A stretch of DNA of 35,503 bases. It comes from UBA993 sp964389365. Lineage in GTDB: Bacteria; Bacillota; Dethiobacteria; DTU022. Below the pieces are notes generated by a model, which was not told the DNA's origin, made no database searches, and was given only the letters and a program-made list of their open reading frames with translations. The position numbers and the translations under genes are program-made. The first letter of the stretch is position 1; every line of letters begins with the position of its first letter. The stretch lies in NCBI GenBank assembly GCA_964389365.1, contig CAYMDO010000022.1, forward strand, positions 1 to 35,503, read 5' to 3'. This document shows, piece by piece, positions 18,481-26,616 of this stretch.

Positions 18481-19875
18481 TTACTCCATTTCAGTAAAAC
18501 GGTTTTTCCGGTTACGCAGAACATCAAAAAGCAAAATGGCCAGCCCTGCCGCCAACCCGGGATAGAGCGGGTTGAGGCTAAGCTTCATTACCGTGCCGGC
18601 AATAACAATTGAAGGGCCGATAATTACCGCCACAGTTCCAGCCAGCGGAGAAACCCTGCCTTTTAAGAAAATCACGGCCAGAAGGGGGAAAAATACCGTT
18701 GCCCCACGCATACCGAGTGACAGGTAACTCCAGCTCAAGATCAACGCATTGTCACCGGCCAGCAGCACAACCAGCAGGGCCAGGAACATCACTGTTATAA
18801 TCAACAGGCGAAAAACCAGGAGTGTCTGACGATCGCCTGTATTTGGTTTCAACCTTAAGTAAAGATCCCGGATTAGCATGGTGCATAAGCCCAGAGCCAG
18901 GCCGGCCCCGGTGCCCAATGATGCCAGCAGCAGAGTAGCCAACACGATGCCGCTAAACCAGGCCGGAAGGTGATTGAGCACAAACAGCGGCAGGGCCTGC
19001 GCCGGGTTGATATGAGGATAATTCATGCGCATAAAAAGCCCCACCCAAATGCCCCCGACACCAATTATGGGGGCCAGGGCCGCGCTCAGCAGTGCCCCGC
19101 CCCGGGCTGCCCGGAGATCGCGGCTGGAAAATATGCCCTGAAAATAGATTTGGCTCGAAAGCACCCCGACGATTAAAGAAAAGGCAGAAGCAAGGTCGGT
19201 ATTAACGCCGCGGCCAAAAAGGCTGAACCAGGGAAAGGCGGGGAAATTGCTGCTGAAACCGGCGCTGCCCCCGGCCAGGGAAAATGCAACCATCCCGGAT
19301 GTAACCATGCAAACAGTGGTCAGAAGAATTTTAGTCAGCCCCATCAAGCCGGTTCCCCAGGCCCCTCCAAAAACCACATAAGCCACCGTTAAAATTACGG
19401 TAAAAAGCGCCGCCAGGTGTATTTCAATTGCAAACATCGACGTTAATAAAGCCTGGGCAGAAAACACCTGGGGAACGATATTGATAAACATGCCGAGTGA
19501 AATAAATAATGCCGCGGCCGCCCCGGCTATGCTGCCAAAGCTCGAAGAGATAAGGCGGGAAATGGTTTCAAATGTGGTTTCGCGCATCGGCCGGACCATA
19601 AAGATGGCAATCAAAAGGCAGCCGATACCACCACCCAGGGTAAACCACCAAGCGGAAAAGCCATAAAGATAGGCCAGTTGGGCTGTTCCGATGGTAGAAG
19701 CGCCGCCAATCAGCGTACCTAAGATCGTCCCCAGCACTAAAAACGAGCCTGCTTTGCGGCCGCTGACCGAAAAATCTACAGTGTTGTGTACTTTTCGCCC
19801 GGCGTAGATCCCCAACCCATAGACTCCGATGATGGCAATAGCCATCCCCGCCAGGTGAGTGAAGCTTAAATCCAT
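18481..19875 (-). CDS. Sodium:solute symporter (SSS) family transporter
   Basis: A 464-residue membrane protein with about 13 hydrophobic helices. It has the SSS-type opening FSVSGRKAGSFLVLGTILGT, followed by GGASTIGTAQLAYLYGFSAW, which corresponds to the sodium and substrate region of PutP/PanF relatives. The substrate could be an amino acid, pantothenate or an organic acid. It precedes the ACT and UPF0210 genes on the same strand by 64 bases and may share their transcript. An AAAGGA site lies ahead of the ATG, and the repeat array at 19,904 lies just upstream. Confidence 0.88.
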   Translation of the reverse strand: MDLSFTHLAGMAIAIIGVYGLGIYAGRKVHNTVDFSVSGRKAGSFLVLGTILGTLIGGASTIGTAQLAYLYGFSAWWFTLGGGIGCLLIAIFMVRPMRETTFETISRLISSSFGSIAGAAAALFISLGMFINIVPQVFSAQALLTSMFAIEIHLAALFTVILTVAYVVFGGAWGTGLMGLTKILLTTVCMVTSGMVAFSLAGGSAGFSSNFPAFPWFSLFGRGVNTDLASAFSLIVGVLSSQIYFQGIFSSRDLRAARGGALLSAALAPIIGVGGIWVGLFMRMNYPHINPAQALPLFVLNHLPAWFSGIVLATLLLASLGTGAGLALGLCTMLIRDLYLRLKPNTGDRQTLLVFRLLIITVMFLALLVVLLAGDNALILSWSYLSLGMRGATVFFPLLAVIFLKGRVSPLAGTVAVIIGPSIVIAGTVMKLSLNPLYPGLAAGLAILLFDVLRNRKNRFTEME

Positions 19876-19903
19876 CTGCTGTTTCGTCCTTTGCTCACAA
19901 ATT

Positions 19904-19971
19904 TAGCACAGGGGGGTAGCACAGGGGGACGGTTCTTCTGGGTAGCACAGGGGGACGGTTCTTCTGTGTTC
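19904..19971 (+). repeat. Tandem GGGGGACGG repeats, 26-bp period
   Basis: Two identical 26-bp units, each with core CACAGGGGGACGGTTCTTCT, start at 19917 and 19943. A truncated third (AGCACAGGGGGG) precedes them, and the last unit ends with TGTGTTC. The array lies upstream of the symporter gene. The same unit occurs singly at 25,043. Confidence 0.85.
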
Positions 19972-20332
19972 GATGCGAAAGCATTTAAGGCTGATATGCT
20001 AATCATCATAGAAAACTAAAAACCTGCCCCGACCAAAAGCAGAGGCGACAAGTGCTTCTACCTTATGGCATCTGGTTTGTCCTTTTGCCGGACAAAAGTA
20101 GAGTAAAGACTAGAGGGTGCATCGGCAGAAAAACCAGCGGCGCCCTGGTTATATTCATGAGTAATTTTTATAAAAAGCGGGAAAACTTCTTCAGCACCCT
20201 CGCTAACCTTATCGACCAGACCGTCACCAGGAATTACCAGGGATCACCTGGTTGTCCTTGAAAACCCGAAACGATAAAATTAAAGAACAATGGCTCCGAC
20301 CCGTTTTGCTCATAAATCATGCAAATAAGACA
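19972..20332. other. Gene-free stretch, no feature recognised
   Basis: This 360-base stretch between the repeat array and a small minus-strand gene holds only short reading frames, with no ribosome binding site and no similarity that I recognise. A CCTTTTGCCGGACAAAAG inverted pair occurs near 20,081 without a T-run. It may be eroded mobile-element sequence, given the IS256 remnant next door. Confidence 0.3.
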
Positions 20333-20527
20333 TTATTCATAAGTTACAAACCCTTCATCATCATCACCAATGGTCACAAATACGCCATTAACGGCAATCT
20401 CCAGCATTGCACAGGCTCCTTTAATCTTCGACCCTTCTATTTCGGCTTCCGCTACCCACCAGGCACATTCATCCCTGTAACAATCCGAGGCATTACCTTC
20501 TGCATTAATTCTTAAAGGACACTTCAT
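20333..20527 (-). CDS. Small Cys/Trp-containing hypothetical protein
   Basis: A 64-residue protein beginning MKCPLRINAEG, with four cysteines including CYRDECAWWV, then an acidic tail. The ATG overlaps the last stop of the transposase remnant as ATGA and has a strong GGAGGAG 8 bases upstream, so it looks translated. I have seen similar short CxxxECAWW proteins in phage and mobile-element settings but cannot assign a function. A structural metal site is possible. Confidence 0.55.
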   Translation of the reverse strand: MKCPLRINAEGNASDCYRDECAWWVAEAEIEGSKIKGACAMLEIAVNGVFVTIGDDDEGFVTYE

Positions 20528-21186
20528 AAATTCAACTCCTCCTTTTCAACCTGAATCGGGTAGGCCAATTTAGCTTCCAGGTCATCTTCGAAGCTCTTCA
20601 TCGCCCGGGGGAAGTCTTTTTTATACTGATTAACCAGCTCCTTTGCTCTTAGACAGCCTGATGCATGATCCGGGGCATCTCTAACCTCAGTCAGGAAGGT
20701 TTTTACATCGGCTTTATGACTTTCCGGGATCTTATCTGACACATTGCCCATCTTGTGCACCCAGCAGCGGACTCTTAACGACTGTGGCCAGATTTCATTC
20801 ATCAACTGCCTTTGTGAGGCCCGGGGCGCCGTCAGTGGTTATGCTTACCGGCACTTTTAATCCACAGCTGATCATATCCCGCAAAAATTCAAGCCGTAGT
20901 CATAGCTTTCCTTGTTGCCAAGGTTTATGTGCAAAAGTACTTTCTCACCGCTGACGAGGATAGCTCAGGCACATAGGATACCTTCTTTCGGCCCTTTAAA
21001 CATGCGCATCGGCTCAAAAACCGCATCTAAGAAGATGTAGGCGACATCGAAACCGGACAGACCCCTTCTGGTAAAGGCTTCGTATTCTTCCCACAGGGTT
21101 TCGGTTATTTCACTAACTAAGTATTCCAGCATTATCCGGCCACGGATTCCGGTGACATCCGGCCACTTATAAAAGGTTTCTTCCAC
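20524..21186 (-). pseudogene. IS256-family (mutator) transposase remnant
   Basis: Three pieces in different frames follow the order of an IS256 transposase. The N-terminal part of the catalytic domain (TETLWEEYEAFTRR, then VAYIFLDAVFEPMR with the first catalytic Asp) is at 20,965-21,186. The middle (GEKVLLHINLGNKESYDYG, then SITTDGAPGLTKAVDE with the second Asp) is at about 20,810-20,960 after a frameshift. The third piece (EIWPQSLRVRCWVHKMGNV and onward) is at 20,524-20,805. The N-terminal DNA-binding region and the C-terminus with the catalytic Glu are missing, and no terminal inverted repeats were found. The element is dead. Confidence 0.85.
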
Positions 21187-21366
21187 CTCGTAATAATAAA
21201 CTCCTGCAATTGAAAAAAATGCGGAGTGAAACTGTGAGATGTAAAGAACCCGTGACTATTTTAGAAATCCCTAAGGCTAACCGCAAAAGGCCTTAGCCAA
21301 AGACAAATCGCTGACAGCGTTAAGTGTGAAAAATCAACAGTTGGCGCCATTCCTCTTTAGCCCCGC

Positions 21367-21395
21367 TTGTATTAGTGATGAGTTTGACATATAAT
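21367..21395 (+). promoter_or_regulatory. Promoter of the AbrB-type antitoxin
   Basis: A -35 box TTGTAT (21367-21372) and a perfect -10 TATAAT (21390-21395) are spaced by 17 bases, 46 bases ahead of the antitoxin start. Confidence 0.6.
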
Positions 21396-21408
21396 AAAAC
21401 AAGGAATA

Positions 21409-21422
21409 CATGGAATACCATG
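21409..21422. promoter_or_regulatory. Inverted repeat, probable antitoxin operator
   Basis: CATGG-AATA-CCATG is a perfect inverted repeat just downstream of the -10 box and before the ribosome binding site. Antitoxins of the AbrB/MazE class bind such palindromes in their own promoters, so autorepression is likely. This is inferred from position only. Confidence 0.45.
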
Positions 21423-21441
21423 CGCTAATGGGGGTTTTAAC

Positions 21442-21699
21442 ATGGAACTGGCTAAAATTACAGGCAAAGGGCAAATCACTTTACCCATCAATATCCGCAG
21501 AGCTTTAAACTTAAAAGACGGCGACAAGGTAGCGTTTATCGAAAAAGATGGTCAATATGTACTTGCCAACCCGGTTTCCCTTGCTATCCGTGATGTACAA
21601 AAGGGCTTTGAAGGCGAAGCGGAGCGTCTTGGCTTGAAGGATATGGACGGTGTGTTGGGATTGGTGAAAGACATACGCAGGAGCAGGGAAAATAAGTAA
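21442..21699 (+). CDS. AbrB/MazE-type antitoxin of a VapBC-like pair
   Basis: An 85-residue protein whose N-terminal 45 residues are a SpoVT-AbrB swapped-hairpin DNA-binding domain (ITGKGQITLPINIRRALNLK). A C-terminal tail would wrap the toxin in an intact system. GGGGG precedes the ATG. The next codon after its stop begins a PIN-toxin stub, which identifies the system. The antitoxin looks intact although its toxin is lost, so it may persist as an orphan regulator. Confidence 0.88.
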   Translation: MELAKITGKGQITLPINIRRALNLKDGDKVAFIEKDGQYVLANPVSLAIRDVQKGFEGEAERLGLKDMDGVLGLVKDIRRSRENK

Positions 21700-21771
21700 A
21701 TGCGCATTATGCTTGACAATGTCTTAATCTCCCTATTCATATTTAAAGCAAACACCTTGAACAGTTGCTGA
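21700..21771 (+). pseudogene. Truncated PIN-domain toxin (VapC-like) stub
   Basis: The frame starts at the ATG directly after the antitoxin stop and reads MRIMLDNVLISLFIFKANTL before stopping after 23 codons. PIN toxins begin MRIMLDTNVLISA; here one Thr codon is missing from the catalytic LDTNV motif and the rest of the domain (three further acidic residues) is absent. It cannot be an active ribonuclease. Confidence 0.75.
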
Positions 21772-22243
21772 GCACAGTTTGCCTTCGGCACACCTTGGCA
21801 TTAAGTTCATATTTTACACCAGTTCAGTTTCTTCAAGCAGCAGACAGCGCTGCCAGTGACATAGCCACCCACACTGGGGAACTAAAGGGTATTTTCCTAG
21901 AACAGATGAACATGAGGTGGTTTATCAGAGCGCAAAAAGTGATCAGGAAACCGGAAACCATGGTCCTAGTGGCATGGAGCATAACTATTACGGTCTTCTT
22001 ATTGGCTGGAGGGCTGGTGGGCAATTGGACTGAGACCAGCGAAAAAATAACCATCCCATATTTTGATTTAACAATCATCATGTAGGCGTATTTTTTAAGC
22101 CTTATGGTTATTTTAGTATCAATTGCCACGGCCCTTGCCTTGGGCATAAAAAAATTATTACCGAATTATTACTAGCCCTGCCGGGCGGGCTGTTTATGTG
22201 GCTTGCGTTGGCAGTTGTAGTCTTTGTTTTATTTGTGGATTAG
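21765..22243 (+). pseudogene. Interrupted small membrane protein gene
   Basis: One frame runs through MRWFIRAQKVIRKPETMVLV and a first membrane helix (WSITITVFLLAGGLVG), then meets a TAG at 22083-22085 inside a second helix. The same frame continues past it (AYFLSLMVILVSIATALALG). At the A7 run near 22,147-22,153 a -1 shift would join a third helix (LLALPGGLFMWLALAVVVFV) ending at 22,243. A three-helix protein of about 110 residues with one nonsense and one frameshift lesion explains this best. I do not recognise the family. Its first good start (ATG at 21906) has no clear ribosome binding site. Confidence 0.45.
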
Positions 22244-22274
22244 TTTTACTAATCAATTGGAAGGATGATGGACA

Positions 22275-22622
22275 ATGGGTGTTATTATTTCCCCTGAATT
22301 AGAAATGGTGCCTTATTGGCGTGAGATAAGAGATTATGTTAATGTGCGAATGGCGGAGGAGTGCGGGGAAGACCCAATACTTATCCGACTTGCCACACGC
22401 GAGGATGAAGCTCAATTACGGGAAAGCGGCAACAGTATTTTTGTTGCAATGCGCGAAGGCGGAACAATTGAATTAGTTATTGGTACTGGTAAATATTTAG
22501 AGTCCCAAGAAATCCTAAAACTGGACAGGAAATTTGGCAATGCATGTAAAAATTTTTTTTTGCACTTGTGGGTAGCCCAATTGGTGTGTAGGGGCAATAT
22601 GGTAGGAGGATGTGATTCATAA
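22275..22622 (+). CDS. Hypothetical protein ahead of DUF6671
   Basis: A 115-residue protein that I do not recognise, starting MGVIISPELEMVPYWREIRD, with a mixed alpha/beta-looking body (FVAMREGGTIELVIGTGKYL). A GGAAGG site precedes the ATG. A run of nine T near 22,551-22,560 precedes a C-terminal tail (HLWVAQLVCRGNM) of different character. That tail may come from a frameshift at the run, so the natural C-terminus is uncertain. It is 52 bases upstream of the DUF6671 gene on the same strand. Confidence 0.5.
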   Translation: MGVIISPELEMVPYWREIRDYVNVRMAEECGEDPILIRLATREDEAQLRESGNSIFVAMREGGTIELVIGTGKYLESQEILKLDRKFGNACKNFFLHLWVAQLVCRGNMVGGCDS

Positions 22623-22674
22623 GACGCTTGAAACAGATTAGGTAAACATGTTTAAAGAAAGGAGAATTACGCCG

Positions 22675-23526
22675 GTGGCAGAAAACCTTTTGTTTGCCAG
22701 GCGCCAAGCCGCCTTGTTGACAAAACATAAAAAAGAAGAAGTTATCAAGCCACTTCTGGAAAAAGTAGCAGGTTGCCGCATAATCGTAAAATCTGATTAT
22801 GATACTGACCAGTTCGGCACTTTTACCAGAGAAATAGCCAGACCTGGCTCCCAGCTGGAAGCGGCCAGAAACAAAGCGATTAAAGGAATGGAAATTATAG
22901 GTACAGATTTAGGGATAGCCAGTGAAGGCAGTTTTGGCCCATATCCCGGCATTCCTTATTTGCCTTTAAACAGGGAAATAGTTTTACTGGTCGATGCCGC
23001 TAAGAAGCAGGAGATCTGCGGGGTGAGTCAGAACAACAATACCAACTACGCCAGTGAATTTATCGAAAGCTTTGAGCAGGCCGAAAAATTCGCCAATAAG
23101 GTCATGTTCCCCAGCCACTTCCTTGTCGTGAGGCCGGATCATGAGGAACATCCAGATTTCATAAAAGGGATCAACGAGCGGGAATGGTTACGGGAAGCGG
23201 TATGCCGGGCCCTTGCCATATCGGTTACCGGAAAGGTATTCCTGGAAACCGATATGCGGGCTTTCGCAAACCCCTCCCGGATGGAAAACATAAAAAAGGC
23301 AACTGAAGACCTGGTTGCCAAAATCAATAGTTGTTGCCCCCGTTGCCAGGCACCCGGCTTTGCGGTGGCGGAAAGTAAAAGAGGGTTGCCTTGCGAATAC
23401 TGCTGTTTGCCTACACGGGAAGCAGCGGCCTTGGTCTTCGTCTGTCAAGGGTGCGGCTGGAAAGAAGAAAGACCAGTGCCGGAAAAGGCAGCGCCGGCAG
23501 CACGATGCGATTACTGCAATCCTTGA
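22675..23526 (+). CDS. DUF6671-family protein with C-terminal zinc-ribbon region
   Basis: A 283-residue protein. The N-terminal two thirds match the DUF6671 pattern as I know it: LLTKHKKEEVIKPLLEK, then DQFGTFTREIARPGSQLEAA and GIASEGSFGPYPGIPYLP. The C-terminal third has four paired cysteine sites (CCPRC, CEYC, CQGC, CDYC), likely two zinc ribbons. The GTG at 22675 follows AAAGGAG by 10 bases and is preferred to the ATG at 22648, which precedes that site. Biochemical role unknown. It lies ahead of the SbtA/PII pair, 121 bases apart, so coexpression is possible. Confidence 0.8.
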   Translation: MAENLLFARRQAALLTKHKKEEVIKPLLEKVAGCRIIVKSDYDTDQFGTFTREIARPGSQLEAARNKAIKGMEIIGTDLGIASEGSFGPYPGIPYLPLNREIVLLVDAAKKQEICGVSQNNNTNYASEFIESFEQAEKFANKVMFPSHFLVVRPDHEEHPDFIKGINEREWLREAVCRALAISVTGKVFLETDMRAFANPSRMENIKKATEDLVAKINSCCPRCQAPGFAVAESKRGLPCEYCCLPTREAAALVFVCQGCGWKEERPVPEKAAPAARCDYCNP

Positions 23527-23647
23527 GGCTTCCCTCCGCAGAATCATTGAATAACCAGGAGACAGCTATGTCAAAGGATACTTTGTCACCGTCCAAATTT
23601 TAAGGTTGTCGCGTCGGTAAAGATTTTAAATAAAGGAGGCTGATAGA

Positions 23648-24628
23648 GTGACCCATTATGAGTTTTTTGCAAATATATTTTCTCCTCCAATCCTTTTTTT
23701 CACCATTGGAGTATTAGCAGCCCTTTTGCGGTCTGACTTAAAAATTCCGGATGCGGCAGGGGCAATGATTTCTGTATTTATCCTGGCTTCTATTGGCCTG
23801 AGGGCTGGTGTGGCTGTAAATAAAATCGGCATTAGCTACATTGTATTCCCCTCATTGCTTGCTACGTTTACCGGTATCCTGCTAGTAGTCGTGGCATACA
23901 ATATTCTAATTAGCACGACCAAAGTCAGCACGGCAAATGCGGCGTCTATTGCCGGCCATTACGGTGCGGTAAGCAGCGTAACCCTTGCGGTGGCCATTGC
24001 TTATCTGGATAATAATGGGACAATATTTGAAGCTTTTGTGCCGGCACTCTATCCTTTTATGGACACAGCTGCACTGATTACTGCCGTTGTCCTGAGTCGC
24101 ATAGGCAAGACAGAAAAGCAACCTGGCGGTATGCCGGTTACCGGCGTTCTGCGGGAAACTATGGTTTCTAGAGCTCCACTGCTGATTTTGGGGTGTTTTT
24201 TAATCGGATTCATTAATGGTGAAGCGGGAACAATTGATATTATGCCGGTGTTTAGCAAATTATTTCCCGGAATCCTGGCGATTTTTATGCTCGATATCGG
24301 CATAATTGCTGGCTCCCGCTTTTCACATCTAATGACAGTTGATTGGAAAGTTTTTGCAGTGGGGTTACTTTTACCACCGCTAAATGGCGTTGTTGCCGTT
24401 GTTCTGGCCACTCTCATTGGAATGAGTCCCGGGGGAGCTACGGTATTTGCCGCATTGGCTGCCGGGGCTTCTTACATTTCAGCGCCGGCTGTGATACGTA
24501 CGTCTGTTCCTGAAGCCAATCCTTCCCTTTCTTTGGCGATGTCGCTGGGATTAGCGTTTCCCTTTAATGTTACAGTTGGAATCCCCCTTTACCACCAAGC
24601 GGCACAGATGGTTAGTGTCCTTTTGTAA
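23648..24628 (+). CDS. sbtA: SbtA-like sodium-dependent bicarbonate permease
   Basis: A 326-residue membrane protein with about ten helices in two inverted halves, matching the SbtA bicarbonate transporter family. Visible family-like segments are SPPILFFTIGVLAALLRSDL at the N-terminus, SIGLRAGVAVNKIG, AGHYGAVSSVTLAVAIAYL and, in the second half, AGASYISAPAVIRTSVPEA. SbtA imports bicarbonate with sodium. GTG start behind AAAGGAGG. It is followed 28 bases later by a PII-like gene, the same pairing as cyanobacterial sbtA-sbtB. In an anaerobe it may feed carboxylases or CO2 fixation; transport of another anion is possible. Confidence 0.85.
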   Translation: MTHYEFFANIFSPPILFFTIGVLAALLRSDLKIPDAAGAMISVFILASIGLRAGVAVNKIGISYIVFPSLLATFTGILLVVVAYNILISTTKVSTANAASIAGHYGAVSSVTLAVAIAYLDNNGTIFEAFVPALYPFMDTAALITAVVLSRIGKTEKQPGGMPVTGVLRETMVSRAPLLILGCFLIGFINGEAGTIDIMPVFSKLFPGILAIFMLDIGIIAGSRFSHLMTVDWKVFAVGLLLPPLNGVVAVVLATLIGMSPGGATVFAALAAGASYISAPAVIRTSVPEANPSLSLAMSLGLAFPFNVTVGIPLYHQAAQMVSVLL

Positions 24629-24656
24629 GAAATATGAATAAAGGAGCAAACAGTAA

Positions 24657-24986
24657 ATGGCCCAAAACAATGCCTGGTTGACAGTCATTATTACAGAATC
24701 AGCAATTGAAGAAAGGATAATTCGGCTGATTAAATCTTTGGGGACAAAAGGTTATACAGTTTATCGGGGATTGAGCGGTGAAGGTGATAGGGGGGTGCGA
24801 TCAGGCCTCGGGGGGATTAGCGTGTTCGGAGACAATGTGAGAATTGAAACAGTTGTGTCGAGCGAGGAAGAGGCCGATACAGTTATGCGCGAAGTTATTG
24901 AGAATTATTTTAATAATTTTGCCGGGATAGCTTACGCTTCAGAAGTACGGGTAATTCGGGCTAATAAATTTTTAAAGCAGTCGTAA
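24657..24986 (+). CDS. PII-like signalling protein (SbtB-like)
   Basis: A 109-residue trimeric PII-fold protein. It begins with a beta-strand (AWLTVIITESAIEERIIRLI), followed by a T-loop region with GLSGEGDRGVRSGLGG and a second half ending VIENYFNNFAGIAYASEVRV. PII-like proteins bind adenine nucleotides and gate a partner; SbtB binds cAMP/AMP and controls SbtA. The C-terminal redox cysteine loop (CGPxGC) of cyanobacterial SbtB is absent. It has AAAGGAG upstream and is clearly cotranscribed with the permease, which makes gating of SbtA the leading inference. Confidence 0.85.
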   Translation: MAQNNAWLTVIITESAIEERIIRLIKSLGTKGYTVYRGLSGEGDRGVRSGLGGISVFGDNVRIETVVSSEEEADTVMREVIENYFNNFAGIAYASEVRVIRANKFLKQS

Positions 24987-25042
24987 CCCGAGTTCGACAG
25001 TGCGTAGAAAAAAAACAGGCAAATAGCCAAATAGAGGAGCAA

Positions 25043-25079
25043 GAGCACAGGGGGACGGTTCTTCTGTGTTCTGTGTTCC
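25043..25079 (+). repeat. Single GGGGGACGG repeat unit
   Basis: One copy of the unit seen at 19,904-19,971 (GCACAGGGGGACGGTTCTTC and onward), followed by a duplicated TGTGTTC. It lies in the gap after the SbtA/PII operon. Confidence 0.8.
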
Positions 25080-25352
25080 GTATACTTTGAGGTGCCGTAG
25101 GCTAAAGAAAAGCAATGCCTTCTGCCTCTTAATATAAAGCTTATTTTGAAACCTTCATCCTAACCGGAAAAAGGGTTATAAATTAAATGCTTCAGCCTGA
25201 ATATCAAAACCGCGGTTAGGACCTATTAGACCTACAAAGCTCTTTCCTGGCCGTAGGTACCGCCAGCAGCTTTTCCACCAGTTTCAGCTCAAATAGATCT
25301 ACTCGGCCTCTTCAAAATGGTCAGGATAAATGGCCAACTGCCCCAATAACTT
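25080..25352. other. Gene-free stretch with probable decayed coding sequence
   Basis: No intact gene is visible. On the minus strand, short coding-like runs such as VGLIGPNRGFDIQAEAFNL occur between stops, suggesting an eroded gene that I cannot identify. A copy of the TTGATACAC repeat follows at 25,359. Confidence 0.3.
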
Positions 25353-25358
25353 GATAAC

Positions 25359-25374
25359 TTGATACACAGTGTTC
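25359..25374 (+). repeat. Copy 1 of a TTGATACACNGTGTTC repeat
   Basis: TTGATACACAGTGTTC, preceded by GATAAC. The same 22-base block with one mismatch recurs at 30,847-30,868, 5.5 kb away, and a shorter version is at 30,825. All lie in decayed intergenic DNA. Confidence 0.6.
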
Positions 25375-25431
25375 GATTGCATTGTAATATTTTAATAATT
25401 GCCTCATAATAAACACATGGGTGGTGAAAAA

Positions 25432-26616
25432 ATGGAAAAAGAACTTTTCAGATCTGTATTCCGCAGTATCAAAGGAATCCCCTTTGCCGTTACCTATTGG
25501 GACGGTCAAACCGAAATGTACGAAGCTGAGATAAAACAGGATATGCCCTTCAGGATAATCTTCAACGAGCCTCTAAACCTATTGAAGATGCTCGCAGACT
25601 ATGAGAATCAGCTCGGCGAAGCCTATATGGATGGAAAAGTAGATGTGGAGGGCGATTTTTCTGCATTGCTGAACCTGCTTTTCTGCAACGAAGATGTTTT
25701 CAAAAATACTGGTAACCACGGCCTCATTCAGCGTTTGATGAAAAGCCACAGACGAAACCCCGCGAACAAGCAGGAGGAAAACGTAGAGCTTAGTTACAAC
25801 CTGGATAGCGATTTCTTTAAGCTTTGGCTCGACAGCACGTTAAGTTATTCCTGTGCTTACTTTAAAAGCCCCGAAGATACCCTTGAACAGGCCCAGCTAC
25901 AAAAAATTGACCACATCCTGAAAAAGCTGCATTTGCAGGAAGGAGAAACACTGCTTGATATCGGCAGCGGGTGGGGTTGGCTAATCATTCGGGCTGCTCG
26001 CAAATACGGGGTTAAAGCGGTCGGCATTACCCTAAGTTGCGACGAAGTGAAAAAAACTAAAAAGCGGATCGATCATGAGGGGCTTGGAGACCAAGTAGAA
26101 GTACGCCTCGCAGATTACCGCGACTTAGCTGTTGAAGGGCAAACCTTCGACAAAATCCTCAGCGTCGGAATGTTTAAGTACGTAGGCAAAGAATATATCC
26201 CCACTTATTTTCAATGCCTGCAGAAAATGCTAAAGCCCCAGGGACTCTCGCTGCTTCATACAATAACCCGCTCGATCGAGTCGCCGACTGCTACCTGGCT
26301 TGAAAAATACATTTTTCCACAGGGGTATATCCCTTCCCTGCGTGAAATAGTTTGGACATTGCCGGAGTACTCCTTCCACCTTATCGATACCGAAAGCCTG
26401 CGCCTGCATTATGCGCTAACTACCGCCCGATGGGCGGAAAACTTTGATAAGGCGGTCGACAAAGTCAGAGAGAAATACGGTGAGCATTTTGTGCGGATGT
26501 GGCGCCTTTATTTGTGGGGCTGCAGTAGTTCTTTCAAATGCAGCGGGCTAGATGTTCACCAACTACTATTCAGTAAAGGTGTCTGCAACGACCTCCCCCT
26601 GGAAAGGCCGAGTTAA
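25432..26616 (+). CDS. cfa: Cyclopropane-fatty-acyl-phospholipid synthase
   Basis: A 394-residue SAM-dependent enzyme that adds a methylene bridge to unsaturated acyl chains of membrane phospholipids. The SAM-binding motif ETLLDIGSGWGWLIIRAARK is near residue 170. Other family features are SYSCAYFKSPEDTLEQAQ and the C-terminal RMWRLYLWGCSSSFKCSGLD. I start at the ATG at 25432 because GGTGGTG lies 5-6 bases upstream and the product then begins MEKELFRSVF. Upstream in-frame codons at 25399 and 25417 lack a site. It stands alone, between two decayed stretches. Confidence 0.93.
   Translation: MEKELFRSVFRSIKGIPFAVTYWDGQTEMYEAEIKQDMPFRIIFNEPLNLLKMLADYENQLGEAYMDGKVDVEGDFSALLNLLFCNEDVFKNTGNHGLIQRLMKSHRRNPANKQEENVELSYNLDSDFFKLWLDSTLSYSCAYFKSPEDTLEQAQLQKIDHILKKLHLQEGETLLDIGSGWGWLIIRAARKYGVKAVGITLSCDEVKKTKKRIDHEGLGDQVEVRLADYRDLAVEGQTFDKILSVGMFKYVGKEYIPTYFQCLQKMLKPQGLSLLHTITRSIESPTATWLEKYIFPQGYIPSLREIVWTLPEYSFHLIDTESLRLHYALTTARWAENFDKAVDKVREKYGEHFVRMWRLYLWGCSSSFKCSGLDVHQLLFSKGVCNDLPLERPS

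Noticed and set aside
19904..19971. CRISPR array
   Set aside because: The units are directly tandem without unique spacers, the same unit occurs singly elsewhere, and no cas gene is present.
21271..21298. Inverted repeat CTAAGGC...GCCTTAG as a terminator
   Set aside because: No T-run follows on either strand and the loop is long, so there is not enough support.
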